Shown here one piece after another: positions 1 through 11,327 of a stretch of DNA of 64,000 nucleotides; the stretch's first letter is position 1, and every line of letters starts with the position of its first letter. The notes under the pieces were generated by a model. That model worked only from the letters and a program-made list of their open reading frames with translations. It was not told the origin of the DNA and made no database searches. Source of the stretch: Aquilaria yunnanensis (Eukaryota > Streptophyta > Magnoliopsida > Malvales > Thymelaeaceae); contig CM077597.1 in NCBI GenBank assembly GCA_039654915.1, forward strand, positions 79,920,001 to 79,984,000, read 5' to 3'. The position numbers and the translations under genes are program-made.

Positions 1-654
1 CGCCTTCACTTCTCAACTTCCACACTTCGATTCACTGTCGCATGTCAACTTCCATCTGTCGTCACTTCTCCACTTCAAAAACTGTTCGACCAAGTCTGTT
101 TCTCGGTACAAAAATGCCTTTAGCCCTCCTATTTCTACGTTAGTTTGTTTTCATCCTAAATATTTCTATGTTAGTAGAATAGTCACTACCAGCATTGGTA
201 ATTTGTATTTTTATTTTATTATTTTATTTTATTTATTGTTTTAGCCACAAATTAAATTGATAAAATTTATAATAAAAAGAATTATAATTTTAGGCTAGTT
301 ATTCAATTATTTAAATAATTTAATTTATTTAATCTTTTAAAAAAATTCAAAAATTTATTGAATTAATGCGCTAAAATACTTAGTAAATATTTAAGCAAAT
401 TGTTCTTGGTGAACTTGGTAAAGTTCCGAGGCTTATCTTATATTTTTTATGTACTTTCAATATTTAAAATTTAAGAAAAATTTGTACAAATTGCATATAT
501 GTTATTTACATTTGAAGAACTAGTCAGTTTATTTGATTCAAATCCAATTAGTATTGTAGACCAAATAAGTAGCCCAATCGACCAAATAACTAATGCAGAA
601 AATTTTGTTAGGATAGACACGAAGTTTATCTAAAATGCTTTGATAGATATTATA

Positions 655-1370
655 CCGAAATGGGCATTTGATAGCAATAATCCTTTTTTAAATGACCCAA
701 TCGTCATCTATCCAATGTGCAGTAACACAAAAACAATCTTATCCTATAGAAGACATCCACATGTCACTAGTAAAAACAATGCAACGATTAAGTGAACCAA
801 AAAGCGCTTGCAGATTTGATTTACCTAATTCATACATTCTAAATACTTCTCTTCATACAGTTGTCCCAAATATCTTTCTAAAGGATGAGTTTAAATTAGA
901 CCTAATTCAATTTTCTAAATGCATGTCTTCAGCTTGCCTAAAAGGTTTTTCCGCGATCATCATCCAGTTAGCCATACCTTCCCTACATTCTTGCTAATTA
1001 TATCTAAAGATATCTAAACCACTGGTCATAGATCCAGGTTATGTTTGTCCACCAGAACTCCTTCGACGCCTGGGTATTGCATCGGATGCTTGACCTTTAT
1101 ATGTCATTGAAGCATCCTGGTACCAGAACACATCTTGTATGACAACTTCTTGCCACAATACTTACACTTGGCAAACCAGTTGTCGTTCTCCCAAAACCAT
1201 CTCAAAATGCTCCCACATGTAGGATTCGAGGAGAGATTTACCTTCATCACCCTCGGGAACTTGACTTTAAGGTGTCGGTTGTAAACCATCCTTTCTTTGT
1301 AGATTAACTGTTTAAGCCAAGGTCTCTTGGACTTCAACTTCATTGTTAAACTATTACTTCTCAAATTCCA
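655..1370 (-). pseudogene. hAT-family transposase remnant (BED zinc finger and central region), copy A
   Basis: The minus-strand translation over 1,104-1,364 ends in a BED-type zinc finger. A tryptophan-rich lead is followed by the Cys-x2-Cys pair (CKYC, then GKKLSYK). An in-frame TGA at 1,104-1,106 follows, and the expected His-x4-His (HIKVKH) lies just beyond it in the same frame. Further along the minus strand (about 655-990) come hAT-like motifs, including SDMWMS and CVTAHWIDDDW, broken by stops and frameshifts. BED fingers bind DNA at transposon ends, and hAT transposases cut and paste with 8-bp TSDs. No catalytic or dimerisation C-terminus was found, so this is a dead fragment. Confidence 0.8.
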
Positions 1371-1660
1371 AATTGATATTCATCATATTGATGTTTTTGG
1401 GCTCAGGGATGTCTTGGTTATGAATCCCCTTTTGAGACGATCTCTTGCCACAAAAGAATGACTCTAAGTCAGTGTGGGAAGGCCGGAGCTAATACTCTTC
1501 CTTGAAGTTATTGACTTGATGAAAATCAATGAAATACTAAGGAGAGATTATGGAAAAGTTAGGAAAATATTAAGAAAATTAGTGGAGAGCATGAAGAAAA
1601 ATATAAAGATAGTAGTACATGTAGAAAGAAGTGTGTTGGAATTTGTGTGAGGAAGTGAGG
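1371..1660. other. Flank of the hAT remnant, no further gene seen
   Basis: Minus-strand 5' side of the transposase remnant. Short open stretches are interrupted by stops and no domain is recognisable. It probably represents the degraded N-terminal or leader part of the same hAT element. Duplicated at about 47,897-48,186. Confidence 0.4.
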
Positions 1661-2035
1661 AAATGAGGGCGGGTATTTATAGGAGTGACCAAAATTTTGT
1701 TGGACAAAAATATCATAAAAAACAAGCTGTTTATAAGAGTCAAGTTAGGGTAAATACGGTTTTTAGGCTAAATAGCCATTTGAGAAAGGCAGTTATCCTT
1801 AGTGTGTAATTTCACCATTTTTTGAATTCAGGAGCGTTGGAGGCTATTGGTGGAAACAGTAGACTCGACCTAGATTGGACCGGATTGGCACAGACCAAAC
1901 AAGTCAGTCCTGACTTGAGCCTGAGCCGATTCTGGGCTCACACTCCTCAAGCCCATACACGACCCATTAATTCTCGAGCCTTCTCCATGCCAATGCGAGT
2001 CGGGCTTTTGCCATGCTTGGGCTAGTATAAGATTC
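1660..2035. repeat. Dispersed GC-richer repeat module, copy 1
   Basis: A module beginning around GAGGAAGTGAGGAAATGAGG, running through the conserved stretch TTAGTGTGTAATTTCACC into a GGCCC/GGACC-rich part. Relatives lie at 10,010-10,363, at 25,745-26,027 continued at 29,995-30,190, at 48,186-48,560 and at 56,560-57,020. Its position next to the hAT transposase suggests a hAT 5' or subterminal region, but no TIR/TSD pair was identified. Apparent reading frames inside it are not supported as genes. Confidence 0.6.
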
Positions 2036-2078
2036 ATTTGTGCTCATATTGGAGTGCATTAGATTTAGTTAGCTTATA

Positions 2079-2333
2079 CTCCATCCATTCCATATTTGTT
2101 GCTTCATTTGGTTTCACCAGGGATTAAAGTAAAAAAAAAAAATTGTCTTTTTTTTTTTCACTTTTGTCTTTAGTTTTTTACGAGTAAATGAAGAAAATTG
2201 GAAAAACTGGACATTAGGATAATGATTTGAAGGATAGTATGGCAAAATAAGTTACTAAGTATGAAAATATTGTAAAGATTTTGGACGGCTCAAAAAGGAA
2301 AATGAAGTAAGATTTGTTGGACGGGAGGAGTGA
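2079..2333. mobile_element. Stowaway-like MITE, copy A
   Basis: Terminal inverted repeats: CTCCATCCATTCCATATTTG on the left, and a right end GGACGGGAGGAGTGA whose reverse complement begins TCACTCCTCCCGTCC. TA flanks both ends. Inner arms also pair (TTGCTTCATTTGG with AAAATGAAGTAA). About 255 bp with no coding capacity, as expected for Tc1/mariner-related MITEs. Relatives: 30,234-30,485, 48,605-48,857 and 57,076-57,330. Confidence 0.75.
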
Positions 2334-2409
2334 TATTTTATGGGAGAGATTTTCTAGAGAAAATTAGGTATAGTCTGAGATAAGAAGGGCCAAATATAAC
2401 TCGTTCTAT

Positions 2410-2802
2410 ATAATACTACATCTGTCCTAACTTCTTTGCACTAGTTTAGTTTTCTTTGACTTAAATTAAACTATCTGATAACCATGCTCTAGTAATTTTA
2501 AGATTTCTGATATTTTTTTTCATAGCTAACCGACATTTAGAAAATATTGATATAAATTTATAGGAAAAAAAACATTTACAGAAAGGAAAAAATGATAATT
2601 TAAAATTTCTATTAACTATGAAAAAAAATTTGGAAAGACCGACAGTACTGTAAGATGACTATCGTACGGTTTAAGTTACAGTTTTAGAAGTTGTTATTGG
2701 AGAGTTTAAAAGAATCAAGGGGCAAAGTGTACGTTTCAAGAATAGAGGAGGAAAACTGTAGGTTAAGGTAAACCTCAAGGAATAATTATAATTTCTCCTT
2801 TT
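2410..2802. mobile_element. Nested MITE fragments
   Basis: 2,410-2,466 is the left part of a second Stowaway-like MITE (TACTACATCTGTCC...) that is complete at 40,206-40,432. From 2,467 it runs into a sequence shared with 16,010-16,288 and 40,500-40,745, whose right end includes GTAGGTTAAGGTAAACC. That tail is the inverse of a left end near 12,515 and 40,470 (TTTAACCTACAC). Interpreted as a truncated Mutator-type MITE. No gene seen. Confidence 0.5.
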
Positions 2803-3400
2803 TTTTGAAAGGTGAAGAATTTTATAAACTCAGAAAAAATCTTGAGAGGATGTATAATTGGACAAGCAATCTGCTAACGTGCAGAAAAACACAAACCAAT
2901 AAAAACAAAACAGCTAACAGGACAGCATTTCGTAGCAAGCATTTCCCACGTTTCTGTAATCATTTAGATGACACTGACCTTTCTTGAGTCTGGACCAACT
3001 TTGGCTTCTTTGTTCTTTCCTTAAGTAGATAATGTTGTATTTTAAAACTATATATGCTTCAGTTAGCTTTCCACTTTCATTTTTTAAAATGCACTCATTT
3101 CATTTTTTAACTTCTCTTTAATCTGGATTCCATATCATTTAATGAACCTGAGTGATGTCTTATTTTTTTTTTTTTATAGTTGACTCGTAACCAGAGTTAA
3201 CGAAATAATGAACTTTCATGAACAATAATTATAAGTATAATAACAAAAACTGCACACACCAGGTCCATGTTACACCATCTTCACAAAAAAGTGTCCCGAC
3301 AAGACTTGTTGCTTGTTATCACGTCCACAAGACCGTTTCATTTGCAACAGGATATATAGGTTCGTTTGTGCTCATCTTGGCGTCCATTGCAATAACATAG
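2803..3400. other. Low-information spacer shared by all copies
   Basis: Contains short stretches repeated at 8,640-9,100, 24,370-24,860, 36,520-36,720 and 49,329-49,930 (for example GATGACACTGACCTTTC and CACAAGTTTCCAGGA-like text). Reading frames are short, lack domains and are explained by duplication. It ends where a Stowaway-like MITE begins (CTCCCTCCGACTC at about 3,409). Confidence 0.5.
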
Positions 3401-3449
3401 GCTGTACTCCCTCCGACTCCGTCCCATAGTTATTGTTTCATTTGGTTCA

Positions 3450-3770
3450 GGGTAAATATTTTTAATTGTTCATAATCTATGCTCATGTTGCTTAATTATT
3501 CCCAAACTATCATATGTTACATTACTTGTCTTGAAATTATTTAATTGTTACTATTTCATCCTGCCATTAACTAAACCATTAAATATGAACAGAAAAACGG
3601 CATGACTACTGATGTGACAACACTTTTCCGTCCATATTTAACGGTTTAGTTGACAGCAGGATGAAATAGTAACAATTAAATAGTTTTAGGATCAATGGTA
3701 CAACGCATGATAGTTTGAGAAAGATTAAGTAATATGGGTATAGTTTAGGGACAACTGAAGATATTTGCCC
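3450..3770. mobile_element. Mutator-type foldback MITE with 9-bp TSD, copy A
   Basis: A 321-bp element whose two halves are near-complete inverted repeats. The left end is GGGTAAATATTTTTAATTG and the right end inverts to GGGCAAATATCTTCAGTTG. It is flanked by a perfect 9-bp TSD, TTTGGTTCA, at 3,441-3,449 and 3,771-3,779. The empty form of the target is visible near 35,180 (CATTTGGTTCCACAGAG). A 9-bp TSD with long arms is diagnostic of MULE-type MITEs. No coding potential. Confidence 0.9.
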
Positions 3771-3928
3771 TTTGGTTCAACAGAGACTAAAATAAGAAAA
3801 GTTTGTGTATTATTATCATTTTTTATTTTAAGTTTTTATAAGTAAATCAAGAAAATTGAAAAAATTGGATATTAATATAATAGTTTCAATGATAGTATAG
3901 CCAAATAAGTTACTAAGTATAGAAATAT

Positions 3929-5322
3929 GGAAAAGTGACATACCCCTCCTACGTTAGATACAACCTACACTTGGCCTCTCTATTTAAGAAAATCTACACT
4001 TTGTCTCCTGAAATAGTCACATCAATCAAATTCACTATTATGTAACTATGTCAAATGTTATGATTGCCCAATAAGATTTACAAATTATGTAAATCAATTA
4101 CAATATTCATTTCATGCCACATTCCATCCATTTTTTCTAAATAAATAATATATTTATAATAGATTTTATATTTATGAATAATTTATATATTTATAAATTT
4201 GCCAATAATTTCTAGATCTATAATACATTTCCATATTTATAAACCAATAGTTTATGCTTGTGATTAATATTAATATTTTATTCATTTATCAATTAGTTTA
4301 AATAGAGAAGTTTCATCTTTTTGGAAAAATATATTTTAGCTAAACTCATTTTATTTTGAAAACTAATTTTCTCCATATGAAAAAAATCTATACGTTCTGC
4401 AATTGTTTAGCATTGCATAATATGAATAATATATTAAGTAAACACATCATTAATTATGTATCATTATATCATTAATTAAGTACATTTTAAATGGTAATCA
4501 TTGTTTTTGTAACTTTTTAGCCTAACCAATGAAAAAAAATTATAAATTATGCTTATTTTTTACAAAAAAAATTTTAAAAGTGTAAAATTCTTAAAATATA
4601 TTACTTCAATAAATGTGAAATTTAGTTGTGCATTCAATAAATATATTATGCATTTGTTATTTTTTTGAGTTACCATTTAGTTATTTATTCAATTAGTTTG
4701 AGACTTTTGTTTCTTATGGAAGACCTCAAGTAAGTCTCTAGTTTGAGCCATAAACTTGATCACCAAGGAAGTCATCATAAGCCTTCTGGGTATAATATTG
4801 AAATGTTGAGTGAAAATTCATGGTGGACATTTATTTTTATTTTCCTTTTCTTGGAAATGTGTCAATCTTGGTTTCGGCTCTCTTTTCCACCATTGTTCCA
4901 CCAATTGTATGCTATAAATATTGGTAATCATGCTTTCACCTATTTGAGGTTGCTACTTTGCCTATATGTTTGGTGGCCAAATTACATTTGCCAAAAATCT
5001 CAAAAAAAATATGTGCATGTACACAAATTTATACTTGTACAAAGAAAGTAAGTAACAAATCAATAAAAAAATTAAATAAGGTACAAATATAAATTTAATT
5101 TTGGAAAAATTTCTTGACCTCTAAAGAAAGTATTGTGTACATGAACATATTCAATTTTAAAAAATTTTCTTGTGCACAAGCACAAATTTGGTATTTGGGA
5201 AACTTGCAACCCTGAATTTGACTGATGTGATGATTCCAAGGTATAAAGTAAAGCATTTTTAAAATAGAATGAGAGGCAAGTGTAGGTTAGGTCAAATGTT
5301 GAGGGGTTTCTGTAACTTTCCC
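3929..5322. mobile_element. Non-autonomous Mutator-like element, 1.4 kb, copy A
   Basis: Terminal inverted repeats of about 45 bp: left GGAAAAGTGACATACCCCTC; right, inverted, GGGAAAGTTACAGAAACCCC; both run on to an AACCTACACTTG core. Flanking 9-mers TAGAAATAT (3,920-3,928) and TATAAATAT (5,323-5,331) differ at one base and fit a MULE TSD. The insertion split a Stowaway-like MITE whose halves lie at about 3,409-3,928 and 5,332-5,400. The interior is AT-rich; about 4,850-4,950 keeps a short minus-strand coding-like segment better preserved at 39,540-39,640. No transposase. Confidence 0.8.
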
Positions 5323-5473
5323 TATAAATATTGTAAAGATTTAGGATGGCTCAAAGAGAAAAATGGTACAAGATTGGTGAGACAGATGGAATAATATTTT
5401 ATGCCAAAAATTTCATAGAGAAAATTAGGTTTAGTCTAAGGTAAGAAGGGGTCAAATATAACTAATTCTATGT

Positions 5474-5630
5474 AATAGTGCCTCTGTCTCAAGTTCTTTG
5501 CGTCATTTCAGCTTTTTGACTTAAGTTTCACTCAAATTTATTTATACTAATATTTGATAAAAAAGTTTAAAAAAATTATATTTAAAATTATAAGTTAAAA
5601 ATTTCATCAAATGTTGTAGGAATGTGTTTT
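5474..5630. mobile_element. Stowaway-like MITE fragment
   Basis: Left part of the MITE seen complete at 40,206-40,432: GCCTCTGTCTCAAGTTC-type TIR, then an AATTTATTTATACTAATATT interior. It breaks off at about 5,615 into unrelated sequence. Duplicated at about 52,022-52,170. Confidence 0.6.
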
Positions 5631-6200
5631 TATGAGTCATCATCAATCTGTTTAAGCCTAGGTCGATTGGAAATTTTACAATGGTATACGAGCGTTTAAC
5701 AAGTTCGGAAATATGGATACACTAAAATAACTTTTTTTTAATGACAAAAAATTGGCACCTTAGTTTGATTTAAATTTTATTTTTATTGCTTTTAAATATT
5801 TTAATTAATTTTTCAAACCATAGATTATATCGAACCACTAGGATATGGACTTTTAAAAATTATTATTTGATTTTGTTTTTTTTGTATATATTTTAATGTC
5901 TCCAAACCATGGATCCTACCAAACCACCGGATATGGATCTCTAAACTTATTTTATTTCTATTTAATTTTATTTTAAATATTTTAGATAATTATCAATCCA
6001 AACCATAAATCCTATCGGATCACCTAGATATGGATTTTAAAATTTATTGTTAATTATTATCTTAAGTTCATGAAATTGCATTTTTTTTATAAGATTGGTA
6101 TTTGAGATACATTATTAAAAGAGATTAAATGAAATTTAAATTTATATTAGTTATAAAAATTAAGTGCCTATCCTAAACCTATAATCCCAATGATCAAAAC
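5630..6200. other. AT-rich spacer with short direct repeats
   Basis: No gene. Contains three imperfect copies of a segment of roughly 100-120 bp built around CCAAACCATGGATCCTACC-like text followed by ATGGATCT and an ATTTTATTTTAAATATTTTA run (about 5,815, 5,905 and 5,995). Duplicated at 52,170-52,750. Confidence 0.5.
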
Positions 6201-6319
6201 AACCTAAAGCTCGAATAAACAAAATAAAATAAAGCTGTCAGTAACTAAGTTAAAACAAACATAGGAACTAAAACGTGCAAAAGTAAAGAGATCGAGGGTA
6301 ATTATATCAAAAGTCAGTA

Positions 6320-6760
6320 GATTGATTGGGAAGATCTGGATGTGGACGGGTCGGGAATCGCGATCTGGGTCCCTCTCCGATTCTCCCTTCTTCGCCGACG
6401 ACGAAGCTAGTAGCGGCCTGGACTTTGCTCGGGAAGAAGCGACAAAAACTGGGACGCGATCCGGCAGGACGAGCGACAGCCGATGGAGGCGGAGTTCACG
6501 GACCCATCTCCCAAACGCGTGAGACTCGGGTGCGAAGCTTCTCTCCTTCGAGTTCGACACGAACGGCTGCGGGGTATGCCTGGGACAGTAGCGCGGAGTG
6601 GGCAAGGCGAAGGTGGTCAGCTTGGAAGGTTGACGGCAGTGAATGGAGACCGGAAGTGGCGTCTGGCAGGGGACCGAAGCGTCAGGGGTGGCGGAGGCTC
6701 AAAGGGAAATCTAGGGTGTTTTGGTGAGGAGGGAGTTGAGACCAGGGACTAAATCTGTAA
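6320..6760. other. GC-rich gene-like segment (possible captured 5' gene end)
   Basis: A CpG-rich island in AT-rich surroundings, with overlapping open frames on both strands. The minus-strand frame of up to 133 codons has proline/serine/arginine-rich, 5'-UTR-like composition. No domain was recognised. Such GC-rich pieces inside TE DNA commonly come from captured first exons or promoters. Copy C (52,868-53,308) differs by a few substitutions that are not biased to third positions by eye. Not a supported protein. Confidence 0.4.
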
Positions 6761-7250
6761 TTTAACCTTTTTTCTGGTTGCGAAATTCTTCTCTTCCCCT
6801 CTCAAATGGTGTTAATAGCAGCAGTGCAGAGTTATAGGCGAGATTAAAACTAATTGGAGAGATTAAAATTTTGAAGCGATTTAAATCTATTAGGATATAA
6901 TCTAGTCAAAATACTAATTTAAGTTCAACAAAACTTTTAAGTTGTTGATTTGGCTAAAACTTTAAATGCAATTGCAATTCAACCAAGATCTTTCAGGATT
7001 TGTCAAATTGGCCCAAAACTTTGTAAACGGCTGTGTAGACATCAAAATTTTATTAGGTCAAGAATAAATTAAACCCAAATAAAGTGTCTAGCCCATTTTA
7101 AGATTGATGTCCGAAATTTAAAAGCCCATTGAATTTGGAGATTATACATCCAAGAGGTATAATTTTTGGAACTCAAAAAATAAATAACCAAACGCCTCGA
7201 ATATGTTAAAAAATTTTTAACAAGTTTTAACAAGTTGATTTGTTTTCACA
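6761..7250. other. Spacer at the copy-B breakpoint
   Basis: No gene seen. Similarity to copy B begins at 7,023 (GTAAACGG), so this stretch contains the rearrangement breakpoint. Copy C equivalent is 53,309-53,800. Confidence 0.4.
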
Positions 7251-7458
7251 AGTTTTTAAAAAATATACATCCATGGGAATTTTTAACAAGTTGTGAATTG
7301 TTTTCACTTCTAGATTTTTCTTGTAAAGAACATAAATATATGCATATGTTTTTGGGTTTCTTATGTATATTTCTAAATTTTTTGTGAAGACCACATATAT
7401 ATGCATGGCTTTGGAGTTTATATGTCTGAGATTGGTTCATATATATATGGAGTGGTAG

Positions 7459-7490
7459 TGTGTGTGTGTGTGTGTGTTTGTGTGTCTATA
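7459..7490. repeat. (GT)n microsatellite, copy A
   Basis: Run of GT dinucleotides with one TT interruption. Longer, differing tracts lie at 23,222-23,252 and 54,006-54,036. The short valine/cysteine-rich frames across it are artefacts of the repeat. Confidence 0.9.
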
Positions 7491-7509
7491 TGTATGCATA
7501 TATATACTC

Positions 7510-8150
7510 TTATTGCATGAAACCAGAAATAATATGTATGAAACTGAATTGCTATTATGTAAAACTAGGTTGGTATATATATGAAATTATGTTTCTATTG
7601 TATGAGTTTCGAGTTTTGATAGTGTATGGTACTAGAAATTGATTGTATGAAATTCGAATTTATTTGTACAAAATATTGGGATTTATTTGTATGAAACTAT
7701 GAAATATTTGTGTGGAATTGAGTGCTTTTTTTGTAACGTAGTGTACAAGTACAATAGTGAAACATGAAATACACCTAACAATTCAATTGGTAGGGAAACA
7801 AAGCCTGAAAGCAATTCATAGATGCAATTGATATTGTATTGTATGAATCTAAGATTGCATTTTAAAAGTGCGTAGTTCCTATTATCCCAAATTGAATGTC
7901 GATCTATGAAGCTGAGTTCCTTTTGTATGAAACTAAGTTCCTTTTATGTGAAATTGAATTTTTATTTTATGAAACTGAGTTGCAATTATACAAAATTGGA
8001 TTCTTATTATATTAAATTGAGTTTATATTTTATAAAATTGGGTTCTTATTATACAAAATGGTTTCTATTATACGAAAATGAATATTCTTCATAAAGTCTA
8101 ACAAAAACTTTACAAATATGAAACTGAATTCTTCATATATTAAACTGACA
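7510..8150. repeat. 21-bp-period minisatellite, copy A
   Basis: Units begin ATGAAACTGAGTT. Seven consecutive units of exactly 21 bp run from 7,906 to 8,052 (starts at 7,906, 7,927, 7,948, 7,969, 7,990, 8,011, 8,032), with looser 21-24-bp units upstream from 7,520. Because 21 is divisible by three the array reads as a heptapeptide repeat (pattern xKLxxxx on the + strand), which produces long but meaningless frames. Homologous arrays: 23,300-23,880 and 54,060-54,700. See also 61,540-62,230. Confidence 0.85.
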
Positions 8151-10010
8151 ACCAATTATACAAAATTAATATCTAGATGTATGTTACACTCTGAACACAT
8201 TTAATTATGCAGAAACATGAATGAATAAACTCGTGCTTAAATAATTACCATATTTATCATATTATATTTATTTGTTTCATTCAAATTATCTTTTCAAATG
8301 AATTCAAAATCAAAAATTTCCTATAATAAAAAATGTGAATAATGTTAATTTGTTCAATAATAATCTCAATTAAATGTGACTTATTCTAACAAACAAAAGT
8401 TATCATTTATACTCAAAAGTAACAAATCCTTAACGGTGTCAAATATGTGCTTGTGCAACCATGTGCATAGTCTCAAGCCTCTTGCTAGTTTTCAAGTCAT
8501 TTTATGGAAACCTATGTTTTCTTTGTTACAAAGTGTTGACTTAGGTAACCTCAATTCATCAAGTAATATTTATTCGCAATCCCCTTGTATTAGTATTTGT
8601 CATAAAGTGGCCCATTTCTTCATGTAAACAGAAGAGGACAGCAACCCGTAGCAATCATTTCCCACGTTTCTATAAGCATTTAGATGACACTGACCTTTCT
8701 CTAGGCTGGACCAACTTTGGCTTCCTTGTTCTTTTTTTAAATAGATAATATTGTATTTTAGAACTATATATGCTTCAGTTAGCTTTCCACTTTCATTTTT
8801 TTAAAATGTACTCATTTCATTTTTTTAAGTTTTTTTTAATCAGGCTTCAATATCATTTAATGAACCTTAGTGATGTCCTATTTTTTTTATAATTGACTCA
8901 TAACCAGAGTTAACGAAATAATGAACTTTCATAAACAATAATTATAATAATAATAACAAATACTGTACCCACCATCCATGTTACATCATCTTCACAAAAA
9001 GTGTCCCCGCAAGGCTTGTTATTACGCCCACAAGTTTCCAGGATCGTTTCATTGCGACTCGATGTTTGCGCTCATCTTGGCGTCCATTGCATTAAGATAG
9101 GCTGTACTCCCTCCGACTCTGTCCCATAATTATTGCTTCATTTCTGTTAAAAGTTTGTATACTATTTTCATTTTTAGTTTTAGGCTTTTTTAAGTAAATT
9201 AAGAAATAACAAAAAATTGGATAATAATATAATAGTTTCAATGGTGGTACAGCAAAATAAGTTACTAAGTATAGAAATATGGAAATGTTACAAACTCCCC
9301 ACATTAGGCTTAACACACATTTGACCCCTCTATTTTAGAAAACCGATACTTTACCCCCTAGAGTAGTCATATCACTCAAATTCATTGCTATGTAACTAAC
9401 CTTTGGAAGAAAAAATCTGATAAAAAAAGCTTGAATTGGATGTTTGTTTGTTTGTGTTGTAGGCGAAGATGCAATTCAGCAATTGGGATTGTGAGACTCA
9501 CAACCTCGAAGAGACTTTTGTCTCTTTGGAATAGAAAAACGCATAAGTTCCTCTTTAACTTCTAAACTTATTTGGTTTACCCATTGACCCCATAACTTTA
9601 TATTGTGCTGAAATTGTCCTTAAAGTATTTCATATACTTGAAGAGAAATAAGTGAGACAATAAAACATTTGGTATTTAACACAACAGAACATGGAAGTTT
9701 AGTGCCTGAGATAGGGCTTTGACCAATAAATATGTGATGGAAGACAAAAGAAAGTGGTCTATGATTTGTCTTTGGGAGGTAGAAAAACCAACTTTTTAAT
9801 TTTTTGTTGTCCTAGTATATGATATGAAGGGCAAGGGTCCATTAAAAATTTATAGGGTCCAATTGAAAAATTATAGGCCACTTATTAATATTTTTTCTAA
9901 AAAAAGAGGGCTACGAACCCCTATATATATTAGGTGTATCCGCCCTTGACAACTGTAAATAATGCATCACTACAACAAAAAGGAGGATTTACCTTTCATC
10001 TCATGTGAAG
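8150..10010. other. Shared TE-derived spacer, no gene
   Basis: 8,640-9,100 repeats sequences of 2,880-3,410. 9,105-9,280 is the left part of a Stowaway-like MITE (CTCCCTCCGACTC). 9,280-9,400 is a truncated left end of the 1.4-kb Mutator-like element (GGAAATGTTACAAACTCCCC). 9,400-9,980 is a block present four times in the window (also 25,140-25,720, 41,010-41,600 and 55,950-56,520) with GCGAAGATGCAATTCAGC as a landmark. No domain is visible in any frame. Confidence 0.6.
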
Positions 10011-10363
10011 AAGTGAGGAAATGAGGGTAGGTATTCATAGGAATGACCAGAATTTTGTTGCACAAAAATATCCTAAAAAACTAGCCATTTATAGGGATCG
10101 GGTTAGGATAAATTAAGTTTTTGGGTTAAATAGTCATTTGAGAGAGGCCGCTATCCTTAGTGTGTAATTTCACCATTTTTTGAATTCAGGACCATTGGAC
10201 GCTGTTGCTGGAAACAGTAGGCTAGGCCCAAATCGGACCAAATTGGCACTGACCAAATGAGCCTGTCCAAATCTAGGCTTGGGCCCAGGCCTTTGCCGAG
10301 CCTGGGCTAGTTGTGGGCTCACGCTCCTTAAGCCCATACATGACCCATTAATTCTCGAGCCTT
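10010..10363. repeat. Dispersed GC-richer repeat module, copy 2 (CACTA empty site)
   Basis: Second copy of the 1,660-2,035 module. The stretch CTTGGGCCCAGGCCT at about 10,268-10,282 is the uninterrupted form of the site where the CACTA element sits in copy B. It stops abruptly at 10,363, the right end of copy A. Confidence 0.75.
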
Positions 10364-10655
10364 GGGATACGTGACGAGCGTGACGATCGACATGGGGTTT
10401 GTGGTGGAGGCGCAGGCGGAGGAGGAGTTACCGGAGAAGTTGATCGGGGCAGTGAGGGTTTGCCAGATGGAGATGTCGTCGGTCGCAGTGCCGGATCTCT
10501 ACGGCTGTCGCCACCGCCCTTGGTAACTTTCTTCAATCGCTGCCCTCCTTACTGCATCCCTCTTTCTGCGCAGCGCCGCCTCCCATCGTCTACCACTCCC
10601 TCTGGTTCGCTTTCGCTGGCAAAGATCTGGGGAAGAAGATGGATTGTTGGCTAAT
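10364..10655 (+). pseudogene. Unidentified GC-rich gene fragment
   Basis: Unique GC-rich DNA fused to the end of copy A. The + frame from 10,365 is open for 53 codons, starting GYVTSVTIDMGFVVE and containing acidic EEELPEK and RVCQMEM segments; it looks like a real protein interior. It ends at TAA (10,524-10,526), but CCTTG followed by GTAACT could instead be an exon/intron border. Other frames, including a 64-codon + frame from 10,460, are serine/proline-rich. The family is not recognised. The junction suggests a captured or rearranged exon. Confidence 0.4.
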
Positions 10656-10659
10656 ATAC

Positions 10660-11318
10660 ATTTAAGTTCCTAAGGTTATTAGTTTGGGTCAATTCTAACA
10701 TAAATTTTTGTTTTCTTCCAATGTAGTCATTTATTGCCATAAAATAAGATGCCATGTGGCAGTTTAGGTGCCACATAGGCAATTTTCGTCTGAAATAACG
10801 CCTGAACTGACGGTAAGGACTAAAATAGGATAGGTGAGTTGAGTTATGGGACTTTAATAGTCACTTTTTGAGTTAAGGGACCACATTAGGACGACCTTTA
10901 AAGTTAGGGGACCAAATTTGGATTTTATCCGATTTTCCTAAAACTCTTTAGAGTTGATAGATTTGTCTCAAAATTTTCAATTTCTCCTAGAATTTTCTAA
11001 AAAACCTTCAATTAACACTCAAACTCCTTCTTTCCCCCTAAACTAACCCCTAAAACATCTGGGACCCCTAACTAGTACCTAAACTAAATTAATTCATATT
11101 TTAACCCTAAATGACTATACTAAATCCCTAAATAGTTATAACATGAATAATAATGTAACCTAAATGTGACTAAACCAACTAACCCTAAAATGATAGAAAT
11201 GACCCAAATGTCTTAACAATTGACTAAATTGACCAAATAAATGAAAATGCCTCCTAAACTAATTTTTTTAACCTAAAACTAAGCTAAAATTAGCACCTGG
11301 ATAAAATTGGGTGTAAAC
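10660..11318. other. Spacer, TE-like but unassigned
   Basis: 10,660-10,930 has the look of a MITE or Mutator-like end (GTTAGGGGACCAAATTTGG) without a matched partner. 10,930-11,318 is rich in CCTAAA/ACCCTAA words but too irregular to be a telomeric array. No gene seen. Confidence 0.35.
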
Positions 11319-11327
11319 AAATATTAA

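Larger units (their letters stand above)
1..10363 (+). repeat. Segmental duplication copy A
   Basis: Nearly identical to 46,527-56,913 in direct orientation. The offset drifts only from 46,526 to 46,550, and differences are scattered substitutions and small indels. The left edge lies outside the window. The right edge is sharp: after the shared ATTCTCGAGCCTT, copy A enters a unique GC-rich stretch at 10,364 while copy C continues into the MITE and Helitron series. All features of copy A recur in C, so none is independent evidence of selection. Confidence 0.95.

Noticed and set aside
692..997. 101-codon + frame, conserved at 47,218-47,523
   Set aside because: It is the antisense of the hAT transposase remnant on the minus strand, and its conservation reflects the recent A/C duplication.
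6204..6605. 133-codon minus frame and overlapping 133-codon plus frame
   Set aside because: A GC-rich island is open in several frames at once, no domain is visible, and A/C differences change residues in all of them. Kept only as a possible captured 5' gene end.
7906..8094. Repetitive KL-heptad peptide in three copies
   Set aside because: Same artefact of a 21-bp minisatellite; units drift and stops appear immediately outside the array.
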